A stretch of DNA of 31,551 nt from Syntrophales bacterium (GCA_023230905.1 JALNWL010000009.1:1-31551), one strand, 5' to 3'. Shown: positions 20,170-28,055, numbered from the stretch's first letter. A program made the numbers and translations. The notes: generated by a model not told the origin, from the letters alone.

Positions 20170-20910
20170 CTACGGGAGAAATCGAACCGTGCAATTCAGC
20201 CCCGCGTTGACCCGGTGATCCGGATTCGGCAGCTCCGCCCTGACCCCGAAGGTCCCGCTGGCCGCGTCGATGACTTCATCGACCACTGCGACTTTGGCCC
20301 GATAGACGCCACTGAGGGGCGCTTCAGGCCTCACCTCCACCTGCATCCCCTTTCGGATTCTCCTGTGCCAGGACGCGGGGACGAAGACCTCTACGTTGAT
20401 GGGATCGACACTGGCGAGCGTCATGATGGGTTCTTCCCCGACGTATTCTCCCGGCGAGCGCAGCCGTTTCACAACCACGCCGTCGATGGGACTCGTGATG
20501 GTTCGCAGCCTGAGCTTCTCCATGGCTTCCCTGAGCTGCAATTCAGCGATCTTGACTTCCGTTTCCATTTCGTCTTTTTCGTGAATGGAAATGAGCTGTT
20601 TTTGATACAGCTCTTCATTCCGTTGAACCTTCCGTTTCCCGAATTCGAGACGGGCGACGGCCAAATCCACCGTGGCCTTTTCCACCGCCGCCTGCAGCCG
20701 AACAAGGACCTGACCCTTCTTGACGCGGTCCCCCCGGTCTGCCAGAAATTCCTCGATGATGCCGGGCGTCTGACTCCCCAGCTCCACGATCTCGCTGGGT
20801 TCGAGGAGACCCTTCAGGGACTCGGTCGGCGCGGCGCCCAGACAGAACAGGCCCGACAGGCAGATGAGCAGAACAGGGATGATGCTATGGGTCGGCTTCA
20901 TGCGATTCAA
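20170..20910 (-). CDS. Short periplasmic adaptor (HlyD/RND membrane-fusion family)
   Basis: 246-aa adaptor. The signal peptide (residues 1 to about 26, ending LGAAP) is followed by a split lipoyl domain (GIIEEFLADRGDRVKKGQVLVRL and ITSPIDGVVVKRLRSPGEYV). Between the halves is a short coiled-coil hairpin (about 75-130) and after them a beta-barrel to the end. The hairpin and barrel are short and there is no membrane-proximal domain, so it is smaller than AcrA-type adaptors. The start is TTG at 20910, overlapping the stop of the SecA-like gene as TTGA, with AGGAAGGA at good spacing; ATG at 20901 is the alternative. No RND pump is nearby; the partners are apparently the M50 and GAF adaptor proteins. 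Confidence 0.85.
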   Translation of the reverse strand: MNRMKPTHSIIPVLLICLSGLFCLGAAPTESLKGLLEPSEIVELGSQTPGIIEEFLADRGDRVKKGQVLVRLQAAVEKATVDLAVARLEFGKRKVQRNEELYQKQLISIHEKDEMETEVKIAELQLREAMEKLRLRTITSPIDGVVVKRLRSPGEYVGEEPIMTLASVDPINVEVFVPASWHRRIRKGMQVEVRPEAPLSGVYRAKVAVVDEVIDAASGTFGVRAELPNPDHRVNAGLNCTVRFLP

Positions 20911-22913
20911 TCCGTCCTTCCTGAAAAAGACAGGGCGTCCCCCAACTGCTCGTCATACTTCAGCAGTCTTTTCCGAACCCCCGCGTGGGCCTTTTCCACC
21001 TTCTTCTGTGCTCGAATCATCATCCGCCGTCCCGCGATCCGTCTTATATCATAGCCCGATCTTCGGAACAACCTTTCCACCTGCCCCCAGCCACCCGTGA
21101 ATGCGTTTTCCATCAGTGGGTCGCGGAGAGACAGAAAGGCCTCATAACTGCCCGGATCCCCTTGTCTTCCGCACCTTCCGGCCAGCTGCCGATCGATTCG
21201 CCCCGCTTCGTGACGCTCCGTGATCAGAACGTGGAGCCCCCCCTTTTCGGCAACCCCTGGAGCCAGTTTGATGTCCGTGCCCCGTCCGGCCATGTTGGTG
21301 GCAATGGTGATCCGGCCCGCCTCACCCGCCCGTTCCACGATGCCTGCCTCCTCCCCATCCTGTTTTGCATTCAGAATCTGAAATGAAAGCCCCTCCTCCA
21401 CCAGCAGGGCGCCAAGGTGCTCGGAGGCGGCCACGGTCCTTGTCCCCACGAGAACGGGGCGTCCCTTATCGTGGATTTCACGGACCCGCCGCACCACCGC
21501 CTGCCATTTCTCATCGTCTGAAGCGAACAGGCGATCCGGTCCGGAACGACGCCGGACCGGTTTATTCGTCGGAACCCGGATGAACGGGAGGGCGTAGACC
21601 GACCATAGCTCCCGGCGGACCTCTTCGGCCGTACCGGTCATCCCGCACAACCCGAGATATTTCATGAAGAAACGTTGATAGCTGATGCGGGCCGCCGTTT
21701 CCTGCAGTCCGGTGATTTCACACCCCTCCTTCACTTCGATCAACTGGTGCAGTCCCCCCTCCCAAGACCGGTCCGGCATGACCCGACCGGTGAATTCGTC
21801 GACGATCTGGACCTTACCGTCCCGCACCAGATAATGCTCGTCGCGCTTGAACAACCGGGTCGCCGCGAGCGCCTTCTTCACCAGTTCCTCCCGCCGGACG
21901 GCACCCCGCCACTGGATGCCGAAAGGTCCAGTGATCCGGCGGATCGTCTCCCGGCCGCCTTCCGTGATGACGACCTTTCTCAGTCCCTGATCCGTCTCGT
22001 ACTCCAGGCGATAGTCGTCGCCCTCCACCAGTTTCGCGGCCGCGGTCAAGGCCTGTTGCGCGACTTCCTCTTCACGACCGGCGTTCTCTTTCTTTGAGAG
22101 GATGAGCGGCGTCCGGGCCTCGTCAACGAGGACACTGTCGGCCTCGTCGACAATACCGTAATGGAGCCCACGCAGGAGCAGCCGGTCGCTCTTTCCCTTC
22201 GTATCGTAGAGATGCTCACCGTAGAGCCGAAGGGGGTCTGAGGCTTCACCGAGCAGGAGCCTGTCCCGAAGGTAATCGAAAACGAGTTCCTTGTTGGTGC
22301 AGTAGGTGATATCGGCGCGGTAGGCCTGTCGGCGCTGGACCGGCGTCTTCTCATGGGTGATGCAACCCACGGAATGACCGAGAAACCGGTAGATCTCTCC
22401 CATCCATTCCGCATCCCTGGCCGTGAGGTAATCGTTGACCGTGATCACATGAACCGGTAAACCGGCCATGGCTGCCGTCGCCGCGGGCAGCGTTGCCACG
22501 AGCGTTTTCCCTTCGCCCGTGTCCATTTCCACCAGGAAGCCTTTCAACAGGGCCGCGCCGCCGATCAACTGGCAGTCGAAATGTCTCATCCCCACCGTTC
22601 GGCCTGCAACCTCCCGGATCAATGCAAAGGCTTCCGTCACAACGGGGTCTTTGAATCCTTCCGAACGGAGCCGCCGCCTCATGGAATCGGCCAAATCCTT
22701 GAGTTCGCCGTCTGTTTTGACGCGAAGCGCCTCCTCAAGGCGCCTGATTCCCGCGACGATCCGATCCGGGTTGAGAAGGCGGACCCTTGCGGGTCGGATC
22801 ACATAACCCGCTAGTTCTCTGGCCATGCGGTCGAGAAGCGTTCTCCTGTGTCCCCGTCGCTCCGGCCGAACGAAATAATCCGCGGGCGGCCAGGTCCCGA
22901 CATCCCGCATCAT
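20907..22913 (-). CDS. SecA-like motor ATPase lacking the C-terminal domains
   Basis: 668-aa homologue of the preprotein translocase motor SecA; canonical SecA has about 830-900 residues. NBD1 holds DTGEGKT (131-137) and VDEADS...DEARTPLIL (255-272). A preprotein cross-linking domain region (about 220-370) follows, then NBD2 with VDEFTGRVMPDR (371-382), GMTGTA and TNMAGRGTDIKL. The protein ends in the first scaffold helix (QKKVEKAHAGVRKRLLKYDEQ, about 636-656), so the helical wing, the remaining scaffold and the zinc-binding tail are missing. Walker B reads DEAD where SecA usually has DEVD. The gene starts 81 bp after the M50 gene and is translationally coupled to the adaptor. It is a cassette-specific paralogue, not the housekeeping SecA. 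Confidence 0.88.
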   Translation of the reverse strand: MMRDVGTWPPADYFVRPERRGHRRTLLDRMARELAGYVIRPARVRLLNPDRIVAGIRRLEEALRVKTDGELKDLADSMRRRLRSEGFKDPVVTEAFALIREVAGRTVGMRHFDCQLIGGAALLKGFLVEMDTGEGKTLVATLPAATAAMAGLPVHVITVNDYLTARDAEWMGEIYRFLGHSVGCITHEKTPVQRRQAYRADITYCTNKELVFDYLRDRLLLGEASDPLRLYGEHLYDTKGKSDRLLLRGLHYGIVDEADSVLVDEARTPLILSKKENAGREEEVAQQALTAAAKLVEGDDYRLEYETDQGLRKVVITEGGRETIRRITGPFGIQWRGAVRREELVKKALAATRLFKRDEHYLVRDGKVQIVDEFTGRVMPDRSWEGGLHQLIEVKEGCEITGLQETAARISYQRFFMKYLGLCGMTGTAEEVRRELWSVYALPFIRVPTNKPVRRRSGPDRLFASDDEKWQAVVRRVREIHDKGRPVLVGTRTVAASEHLGALLVEEGLSFQILNAKQDGEEAGIVERAGEAGRITIATNMAGRGTDIKLAPGVAEKGGLHVLITERHEAGRIDRQLAGRCGRQGDPGSYEAFLSLRDPLMENAFTGGWGQVERLFRRSGYDIRRIAGRRMMIRAQKKVEKAHAGVRKRLLKYDEQLGDALSFSGRTD

Positions 22914-22994
22914 GGATCAGCCTTTTCCGGGGGGGTGTCCTGCTTTGCCGAACCTGTCATCCATCTTTCACCCTGCCGCTTTCGCAATTCCGCA

Positions 22995-25142
22995 TCAAAG
23001 GTCGAAGGTTCTCAGAAAGAGATGCCGCATCGTTCTGTACCCCCTGCGTGCGAGCGATTCCGGGGCATGTTCGAATCTCACGTAGACCCGCTCACCGATC
23101 CGCACCTGACTTCTCTCCGGCATTCGGAGGTCGAAATGAAAATAATTTTCGAACGATTTCGATCCTTCATCGGCCGTGGGATCGAGCGCAATGGCGCCCC
23201 CGCCCTCCAGTGAAAGAGCCAGGCTGGGAAGATGGCTCGATGCGGCCGGGACTTCCCGGATGATCTCTGATGTCAGTTCGACGGACGGTGTCTCGGCCAA
23301 CCGCAACTGGACCGAACGGACATTGTTTCTGACACGATCGACATCGGTCTGGGGGATGACCACGCGGACATTGATCTTGTTGTAATCGACCACATAACCC
23401 AAGGCCTCACCGCGTTTGATGAATCGTCCGGGCAGATCTTCCGCCTGAGGCAGAATCAGGATGCCCTCCGCGGGACTGCGAACATCAAGCGCCGACAGTT
23501 CTTCCCTCGCCTTGTAGATCGCCTCGTCAATACGGGCGATTTCCTCCCGCATGATCCTCTCCTCGTTGCGGTCCCTGGCGAATGCATTCCTGTAACGCGC
23601 TTCGTATTCCCGACGTTCCGCCTCAAGGATCTTCACCTGGAACACCAGCTCGGAATTCTCGCATCGGATCAGGATTTGCCCCGTTTTTACGTGCGTTCCG
23701 GGCACCGCGGCGATTTCGCGGACCAGGCCCTCGGCACCGGTGCGAATCTGGGCCTCGTCTCCGGGCCAGAGGATGCCTTCGGCCGTCGTGAAAGACGGGA
23801 AGGAAAGGACAGCCATGAACAACAGAAGCCCCACGGCCGCGACGATCCCCAGCGTCAGAATTCGTGCGCGCAGCTGATAGAGGTCGTGCTGGGACATCAC
23901 CGTGCGGATCACCCGGACCAGTGGGACGACCAGCAGGCCGATCAGCGCCCACAGGGCGATCAGCACCCCGATAAAGAAGAACTTTCCGGCAACGAACAAG
24001 GCGATCTTCAGGGTGATATAGATCCGGTAACAAAAGGAGCTGACGCCATAGAAGAACAGCCAGAGCGCTTCTCCCTTGTCGGAGAGCGGATACTCCGCTT
24101 CCTCACTCCGGATCAGATAGCGCTGCGCCAGATATCCGAGATAGCGATTGGCGCGCGTTCCCAGATTCGGGATCTCGATCAGATCGCAAAGGACGTAATA
24201 AGCGTCGAATTTCAGCAGTGGGTTCCCGTTGAAGAACAGGGTCGAAACACCGGTGATGATCATCGTATTGTAAGCAATGGCCCTTGCGGCGCCCGCTTCG
24301 AGGTTCAGCCACAGGATCATCGCCAAGGACGCGATGAGCAGCTCGACGGCGATGCCCGAAGCGCCGACGACGATGCGCTTCCGCCGGTCCCGGAACGCCG
24401 TCGAGGACGAGGCGTCGACGTAAGGGATAGGCATGAAGACAATGAACATCACGCCCATTTCGTGAACTTCTCCCCCCCATCGTTTCACGGCATAGGCATG
24501 GCCGAATTCATGAAACACCTTGATGATGGGATAAATCATCCAGAAGACGAGGATGTTTTCCAGAAGCAGAACGCGATCCGCAAGGTTCGAGGTCAGTTCC
24601 TGCCAATGGGTCACGGCCAGCACGACGGCCGACGTGACGATGACGAGCCAGACGAATGCCGCCGGCAGGCTGTAGAAGGGGCGCACCAGGCCTACGGTTT
24701 TTTCGAGAAACCGGTCCGGATCCAGGATGGGGAGTCGCAGAGCCAGCGGCGATCGGACGGCATTCCAGAAGCGAGTCTTTCGGTCCTTCTGCTGCCTGCG
24801 GTGAAGATTCTCGATATCTGGGGCAATATCGGCCTGGAGCACATCCGCCTGGTGCAGTTGGGAAACCAGCAGGATCATCTCGTCCTGGGTCGGCATGTCC
24901 TCACCCAGCTTGTTGCAGGCGGCCTCCCATATTTCCTGGAGCGTCCGCTCGCCGTTCATCAGGCCGATGATGAAGTACGTCTCTTCCGTAAACCTGTGAA
25001 ATCGACCGCTGGCGTGGTCCTCAAGGACATACCATGCCTGCCCCCGGTAATCTTGACGGTGGATCTCCGCATGATTTCTGACGAAAGGCTTGAGATCCGC
25101 AACGCGATACCAGGAATTGCTGTACAGGGTCTTTTCCGACAT
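22995..25142 (-). CDS. PqqD-like / M50 site-2-type metalloprotease / HlyD adaptor fusion
   Basis: 715-aa inner-membrane protein. Residues about 30-105 form a PqqD-like winged helix (WYVLEDHASGRFHRFTEET, then GERTLQEIW). Several membrane segments follow from about 158. The first zinc motif is HEFGH at 211-215, and KFDAYYVLCD at 311-320 probably supplies the aspartate ligand. More membrane segments run to about 450. The C-terminal periplasmic part (455-715) is HlyD-like, with a split lipoyl domain (AEGLVREIAAVPGTHVKTGQIL, VRSPAEGILILPQ) and a short coiled coil (500-550). The start is ATG at 25142 with AGAGG 6 bp upstream; GTG 25148 sits on the ribosome binding site. It lies 9 bp after the GAF-HlyD gene. 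An intact zinc site suggests active proteolysis; the substrate is unknown. Confidence 0.88.
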   Translation of the reverse strand: MSEKTLYSNSWYRVADLKPFVRNHAEIHRQDYRGQAWYVLEDHASGRFHRFTEETYFIIGLMNGERTLQEIWEAACNKLGEDMPTQDEMILLVSQLHQADVLQADIAPDIENLHRRQQKDRKTRFWNAVRSPLALRLPILDPDRFLEKTVGLVRPFYSLPAAFVWLVIVTSAVVLAVTHWQELTSNLADRVLLLENILVFWMIYPIIKVFHEFGHAYAVKRWGGEVHEMGVMFIVFMPIPYVDASSSTAFRDRRKRIVVGASGIAVELLIASLAMILWLNLEAGAARAIAYNTMIITGVSTLFFNGNPLLKFDAYYVLCDLIEIPNLGTRANRYLGYLAQRYLIRSEEAEYPLSDKGEALWLFFYGVSSFCYRIYITLKIALFVAGKFFFIGVLIALWALIGLLVVPLVRVIRTVMSQHDLYQLRARILTLGIVAAVGLLLFMAVLSFPSFTTAEGILWPGDEAQIRTGAEGLVREIAAVPGTHVKTGQILIRCENSELVFQVKILEAERREYEARYRNAFARDRNEERIMREEIARIDEAIYKAREELSALDVRSPAEGILILPQAEDLPGRFIKRGEALGYVVDYNKINVRVVIPQTDVDRVRNNVRSVQLRLAETPSVELTSEIIREVPAASSHLPSLALSLEGGGAIALDPTADEGSKSFENYFHFDLRMPERSQVRIGERVYVRFEHAPESLARRGYRTMRHLFLRTFDL

Positions 25143-25151
25143 GAACACCCT

Positions 25152-26978
25152 CTAAGGGAGCCAGGACCAGAGCTCGAGTCGGAACCAGTCGATCAAGTCT
25201 CGCGTCCAGATGGAGATGATCCGCCTTCGGTCCACGTCGATCTTTCCAACCCCCTCCATCCCAGGTCTAAGCCGTGGAGACGCCTGTTCGAGGTCCGCCT
25301 CCACGCGAAAATAGTTACGGCCTTCGGCAGCGGTGGTGATCGGCGTAATCTTTCGGACGGTGAATCCGAAGGGATGGCCGGCCATGGAGGAGAGAACCAG
25401 GACGCCCTTCTTCCCCTCGCTGACGTCCGTGATGCGCTGTTCGTCCACCTTCAGGATCAAACGGTAGGCGTCGAGGGGGGCCATTTGGAAGATCTCCTCC
25501 CCCTTCGCTACGGTGCCGCCCAGCCGCTGACTGAGATCGCCCCTGATAACGATCCCCGTGAAGGGCGCGCGGATTACGATCTGTGACCGCTTTTTGTCCA
25601 CCAGCGCGATCTGGGCCTCCGCCTGGTCGAGCTGAGCGCTGATGATGCTGGCCTCGGCCCGGTTATGTTTTGCAACGGCTTCCTGATATTGACGTTCGTA
25701 CTGCCGCTTGCGGCCAAGCCAGTTTTGTCTCTCCAGTTCGAGGTCTCGCCCGTCCATTCTGCACATCACGGCGTCTTTCGGGATCGTGTGGCCCGCCTTG
25801 ACGAAGCTCTCCTGGATATAGCCGTCCATCGGAACGACGATGGAGCGGGTGACCGATCCCTCGAGAACGGCATCCGCGGTCAGGCGGTAGTCCTGCCTGG
25901 CCAAGGAAAAGAAGACGATCAGCAGCACGGCTGCCAGGATCGCGACCTTCCGGCCCACATATCCGGCTCCGAAGATCTTTTCGGCCTGCCGCTTGAGCGA
26001 GGCGAGGATGACGAAGACGATCGCACGGTCGTTCTGGAATTTGTTCTCCAGGGCCGGACCGGTCAGGGCCGCCACGCTCTTGATGTACGACTGTTCGTCC
26101 TTCGTGAAGGGTCGGTCGTCCTGTCTTTCCAGCGTCAGGGCGGCGTAGTACCGGTCATGCGCATACAGGGGAAGAGTCAGCATCGAACGGTCGCCATGGA
26201 CCTGGATCATGCGCTCATGATCGCGGACGACCGCCGGCTCCGCATCCGGGGGCGGAGGATACACAATCTCCGTCCGTTGCATAACGGCCTCCTCCATGAC
26301 GGCCCCGATGGAGCGCACGAGGTTCATCTTCTTGCCGACGATTGCGGTATGGGAAATGGCCTTGACGCGAACCGAACTCCCCTTGACCAGTCCGAAACTG
26401 ACCCGGTCGCAGGACAGTCTCGTGGCCACCTCCGTGACAAACGCCGTGGCGGCCTCCTGGAAGCTTCCCTCCGCCAGCACAACGGCGAGAATGTCCACCG
26501 CCGCCTTCAGGCGTTTCAGTGTATCCCGGTCTTCGATGCCCTGCTCGCGGCGATTCAGGTTCTCAAGCCATACCGCGCCCCACTGAAGCTCCTCCATGGC
26601 CCTGCGCAGAGACGCGTCCGAAGACGCCGCTACCTCGACGGCAACCGATCCGATGAGAAGCTCGTCAACAACGATCGGATAGGCCAAGGCGTACCGCCGG
26701 TCGTCCTCGTCGGGTATTGCGTCGGAGGGGTTCAGCTCGACAAGCATTCCCTCTTTTTCGGAAAGCGTCCGGTTCAGGATATCCGAGAGCCGCTCGAAGG
26801 AGCCCTTCTCCGGCCATGAAGCGACGGGCATGTACGTCCCCGCCGCTGAGTCCATGAGAACGAGCACGCCTTGAATGCACCCCCGGATCATGGAACACTG
26901 AACCGTCAGCCATGCCGCGACGAATTCATCGCGATCCTGAACGGACTGCAAACCTTCCCACGCCTTGGCGATGTCCAT
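25152..26978 (-). CDS. Membrane protein with two GAF domains and a C-terminal HlyD adaptor
   Basis: 608-aa fusion. Two GAF-like domains (about 20-140 and 155-315) are cytosolic. The second shows LSCDRVSFGLVKGSSVRVKAISH and SMLTLPLYAHDRYYAALTLER. One transmembrane helix (344-360, VAILAAVLLIVFFSLA) is followed by a periplasmic HlyD region. That region has a lipoyl half at 380-408, a coiled coil at 410-465, the second lipoyl half IRAPFTGIVIRGDLSQRLGGTV at about 469-490, and a beta-barrel to about 585. It is the first gene of the cassette. Cytosolic small-molecule sensing coupled to a periplasmic adaptor is inferred from the architecture; the GAF ligand is unknown. A leader hairpin lies about 20 nt before the ATG. 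Confidence 0.87.
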   Translation of the reverse strand: MDIAKAWEGLQSVQDRDEFVAAWLTVQCSMIRGCIQGVLVLMDSAAGTYMPVASWPEKGSFERLSDILNRTLSEKEGMLVELNPSDAIPDEDDRRYALAYPIVVDELLIGSVAVEVAASSDASLRRAMEELQWGAVWLENLNRREQGIEDRDTLKRLKAAVDILAVVLAEGSFQEAATAFVTEVATRLSCDRVSFGLVKGSSVRVKAISHTAIVGKKMNLVRSIGAVMEEAVMQRTEIVYPPPPDAEPAVVRDHERMIQVHGDRSMLTLPLYAHDRYYAALTLERQDDRPFTKDEQSYIKSVAALTGPALENKFQNDRAIVFVILASLKRQAEKIFGAGYVGRKVAILAAVLLIVFFSLARQDYRLTADAVLEGSVTRSIVVPMDGYIQESFVKAGHTIPKDAVMCRMDGRDLELERQNWLGRKRQYERQYQEAVAKHNRAEASIISAQLDQAEAQIALVDKKRSQIVIRAPFTGIVIRGDLSQRLGGTVAKGEEIFQMAPLDAYRLILKVDEQRITDVSEGKKGVLVLSSMAGHPFGFTVRKITPITTAAEGRNYFRVEADLEQASPRLRPGMEGVGKIDVDRRRIISIWTRDLIDWFRLELWSWLP

Positions 26979-26997
26979 CTCTTCCGTCTCTTAAAGG

Positions 26998-27016
26998 GGT
27001 CCGCCGTTCGCGGACC
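26998..27016 (-). promoter_or_regulatory. Leader hairpin before the GAF-HlyD cassette
   Basis: GGTCCGC (26998-27004) and GCGGACC (27010-27016) are perfect 7-bp complements around a 5-nt loop. On the minus strand the stem ends about 19 nt before the ATG at 26978 and is followed by CCTTTAAG. It could be a weak attenuator or a 5'-UTR structure controlling cassette entry. Confidence 0.5.
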
Positions 27017-27375
27017 GAATCGGATCTTTTCTCACTTGGGCAAGGATTCGATCGGTGAATCGTCTCCGCGCTTGACGGATCGGTACCCTACCTGACGGCA
27101 TTCCCGCAAAAACCATGTCGGAGGGGCCGCGCCGCAGATGCGCTCGGTGGGTCGGGTAATCAGCCCGAGGTTGAAGGACGCGCCGGATCGCGAGATTTCC
27201 GCATGCGCCGCATCCGCGAAAAACAGAATAGCGGAATCCGGGCGCATTGAGAACCGAACCGCCGTTCTTCCGATCGAGTGGGGGAAACACGCCAACGGCC
27301 CCCTTCTCCAAGGGAAGGGGTTTCAACGCCCCTTTGTGAAATTTCTTGATCGTTTTCGAAATTCCGCGCCGCCGT

Positions 27376-27411
27376 CCGCGCCGCATCTGCATAAATTCAG
27401 ATACGGCGCGG
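27376..27411 (-). repeat. Long GC-rich hairpin downstream of the first DUF3467 gene
   Basis: CCGCGCCGCATCTG (27376-27389) and CAGATACGGCGCGG (27398-27411) pair over 14 bp around an 8-nt loop. The single imperfect pair is A-C in plus-strand RNA but G-U in minus-strand RNA, so the structure suits a minus-strand transcript. It begins 27 nt after the DUF3467 stop (27439). No U-tract follows, so a classical terminator is not certain. Confidence 0.6.
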
Positions 27412-27438
27412 TGTTGCACGATCATCGGACGCGCTGAA

Positions 27439-27783
27439 TCATTTCTCTTCGGCGACGTCCAGGTGGATCTCACCGAAACGGTCTTCGTACTGGCGGATGA
27501 CGTTGCCGAGGAGCAGGTAGAGCCGTTTCGCGGCGTACGGGTTGACGATGACGCGATCCGTCATGTCAACCGTCAGCTTTCGCTGGCCGGCATCCCAGGT
27601 CTTGTTCATCCCGAACAGAAGGGTGAATTCTTCGCGCGTGCAGGATACATTGCACACGTTGGCATATGACGACTCCATCTTTGAAACATCCCACTGGATG
27701 GTCGCTTTGGCGTTATCCTGATCGTCCTCCGCCCCCTCACCCAGGGCCTTCTTCTCGATGTCGGCGTCTTTCCTCTGGACCAT
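27439..27783 (-). CDS. DUF3467 protein, copy A
   Basis: 114-aa protein of the DUF3467 family, whose function is unknown. The conserved core is SSYANVCNVSCTREEFTLLFG, followed by DRVIVNPYAAKRLYLLLGNVIRQYEDRFGEI, the usual family ending. The N-terminal 25 residues are charged and variable. The start at 27783 has a perfect GGAGG 5 bp upstream; the longer frame to 27867 crosses the promoter. A close paralogue of exactly the same length lies at 28758-29102, and a kinase-like gene is divergent from this one. No signal peptide or membrane segment is seen. Confidence 0.88.
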   Translation of the reverse strand: MVQRKDADIEKKALGEGAEDDQDNAKATIQWDVSKMESSYANVCNVSCTREEFTLLFGMNKTWDAGQRKLTVDMTDRVIVNPYAAKRLYLLLGNVIRQYEDRFGEIHLDVAEEK

Positions 27784-27838
27784 GTTTCCTCCTTCCGGGC
27801 GCCTGCCCTTTTCCTGATAATTTAAGCGTTTGCGTGCT

Positions 27839-27867
27839 GATATATACCATTGAACTGGGCCTGTCAA
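27839..27867 (-). promoter_or_regulatory. Promoter of DUF3467 copy A
   Basis: On the minus strand, -35 TTGACA (plus 27862-27867), a 17-bp spacer and -10 TATATC (plus 27839-27844). The spacer shares GG right after the -35 and TCAAT further in with the copy B promoter at the same offsets. Confidence 0.7.
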
Positions 27868-27913
27868 CGGAATGCTGATTCATCCGACCGACCGCTCCCC
27901 AGGCACGCTGGAA

Positions 27914-27954
27914 GCGTCGACTCGACGCCGGATGCCGTCGCCGTGTGGACGGCA
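27914..27954. promoter_or_regulatory. Two inverted repeats between divergent promoters
   Basis: GCGTCGA-C-TCGACGC (27914-27928) is a 15-nt operator-like palindrome. TGCCGTC (27933-27939) and GACGGCA (27948-27954) form a second inverted repeat. Both lie between the minus promoter of DUF3467 copy A and the plus promoter of the kinase-like gene, where a regulator could affect both. No regulator gene is adjacent. Confidence 0.45.
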
Positions 27955-27967
27955 CCGCCGAAAGTAT

Positions 27968-27996
27968 TTGAACTCAGTCAAGAATTGCCTTATAAT
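27968..27996 (+). promoter_or_regulatory. Promoter of the kinase-like gene
   Basis: -35 TTGAAC (27968-27973), 17-bp spacer, perfect -10 TATAAT (27991-27996). The -10 ends 59 bp before the ATG at 28056, the only plus-strand gene nearby. Confidence 0.7.
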
Positions 27997-28055
27997 CGGT
28001 TCGACCCGCGAGGAAACTCTTGCGGCGAACCGAATCTTAGGAATCGAGGCGGTCC

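Larger units (their letters stand above)
26979..27438. other. 460-bp non-coding, structured region
   Basis: No convincing gene. The frames that cross it are arginine/proline-rich, lack ribosome binding sites and overlap a DUF3467 gene in another frame. It carries several inverted repeats. GGTCCGC/GCGGACC is at 26998-27016. AAGGGG(8)CCCCTT is near 27313-27332, nested with a CCCCTT-CTCC-AAGGG repeat. GAAATTTC/GAAATT is near 27340-27364, and a 14-bp stem lies at 27376-27411. It separates the DUF3467 gene from the GAF-HlyD cassette and probably holds the 3' end of the first and the promoter and leader of the second. I could not pick a clear promoter. Confidence 0.6.

Noticed and set aside
23676..25586. 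636-codon plus-strand open frame
   Set aside because: It is antisense to the M50 and GAF-HlyD genes. The product is rich in D, Q, R and P without motifs, as expected from codon bias in GC-rich DNA.
26991..27473. 160-codon minus-strand frame in the 460-bp gap
   Set aside because: Its first part overlaps the DUF3467 gene in another frame, it has no ribosome binding site, and the composition is arginine/proline-rich. Non-coding is the simpler reading.
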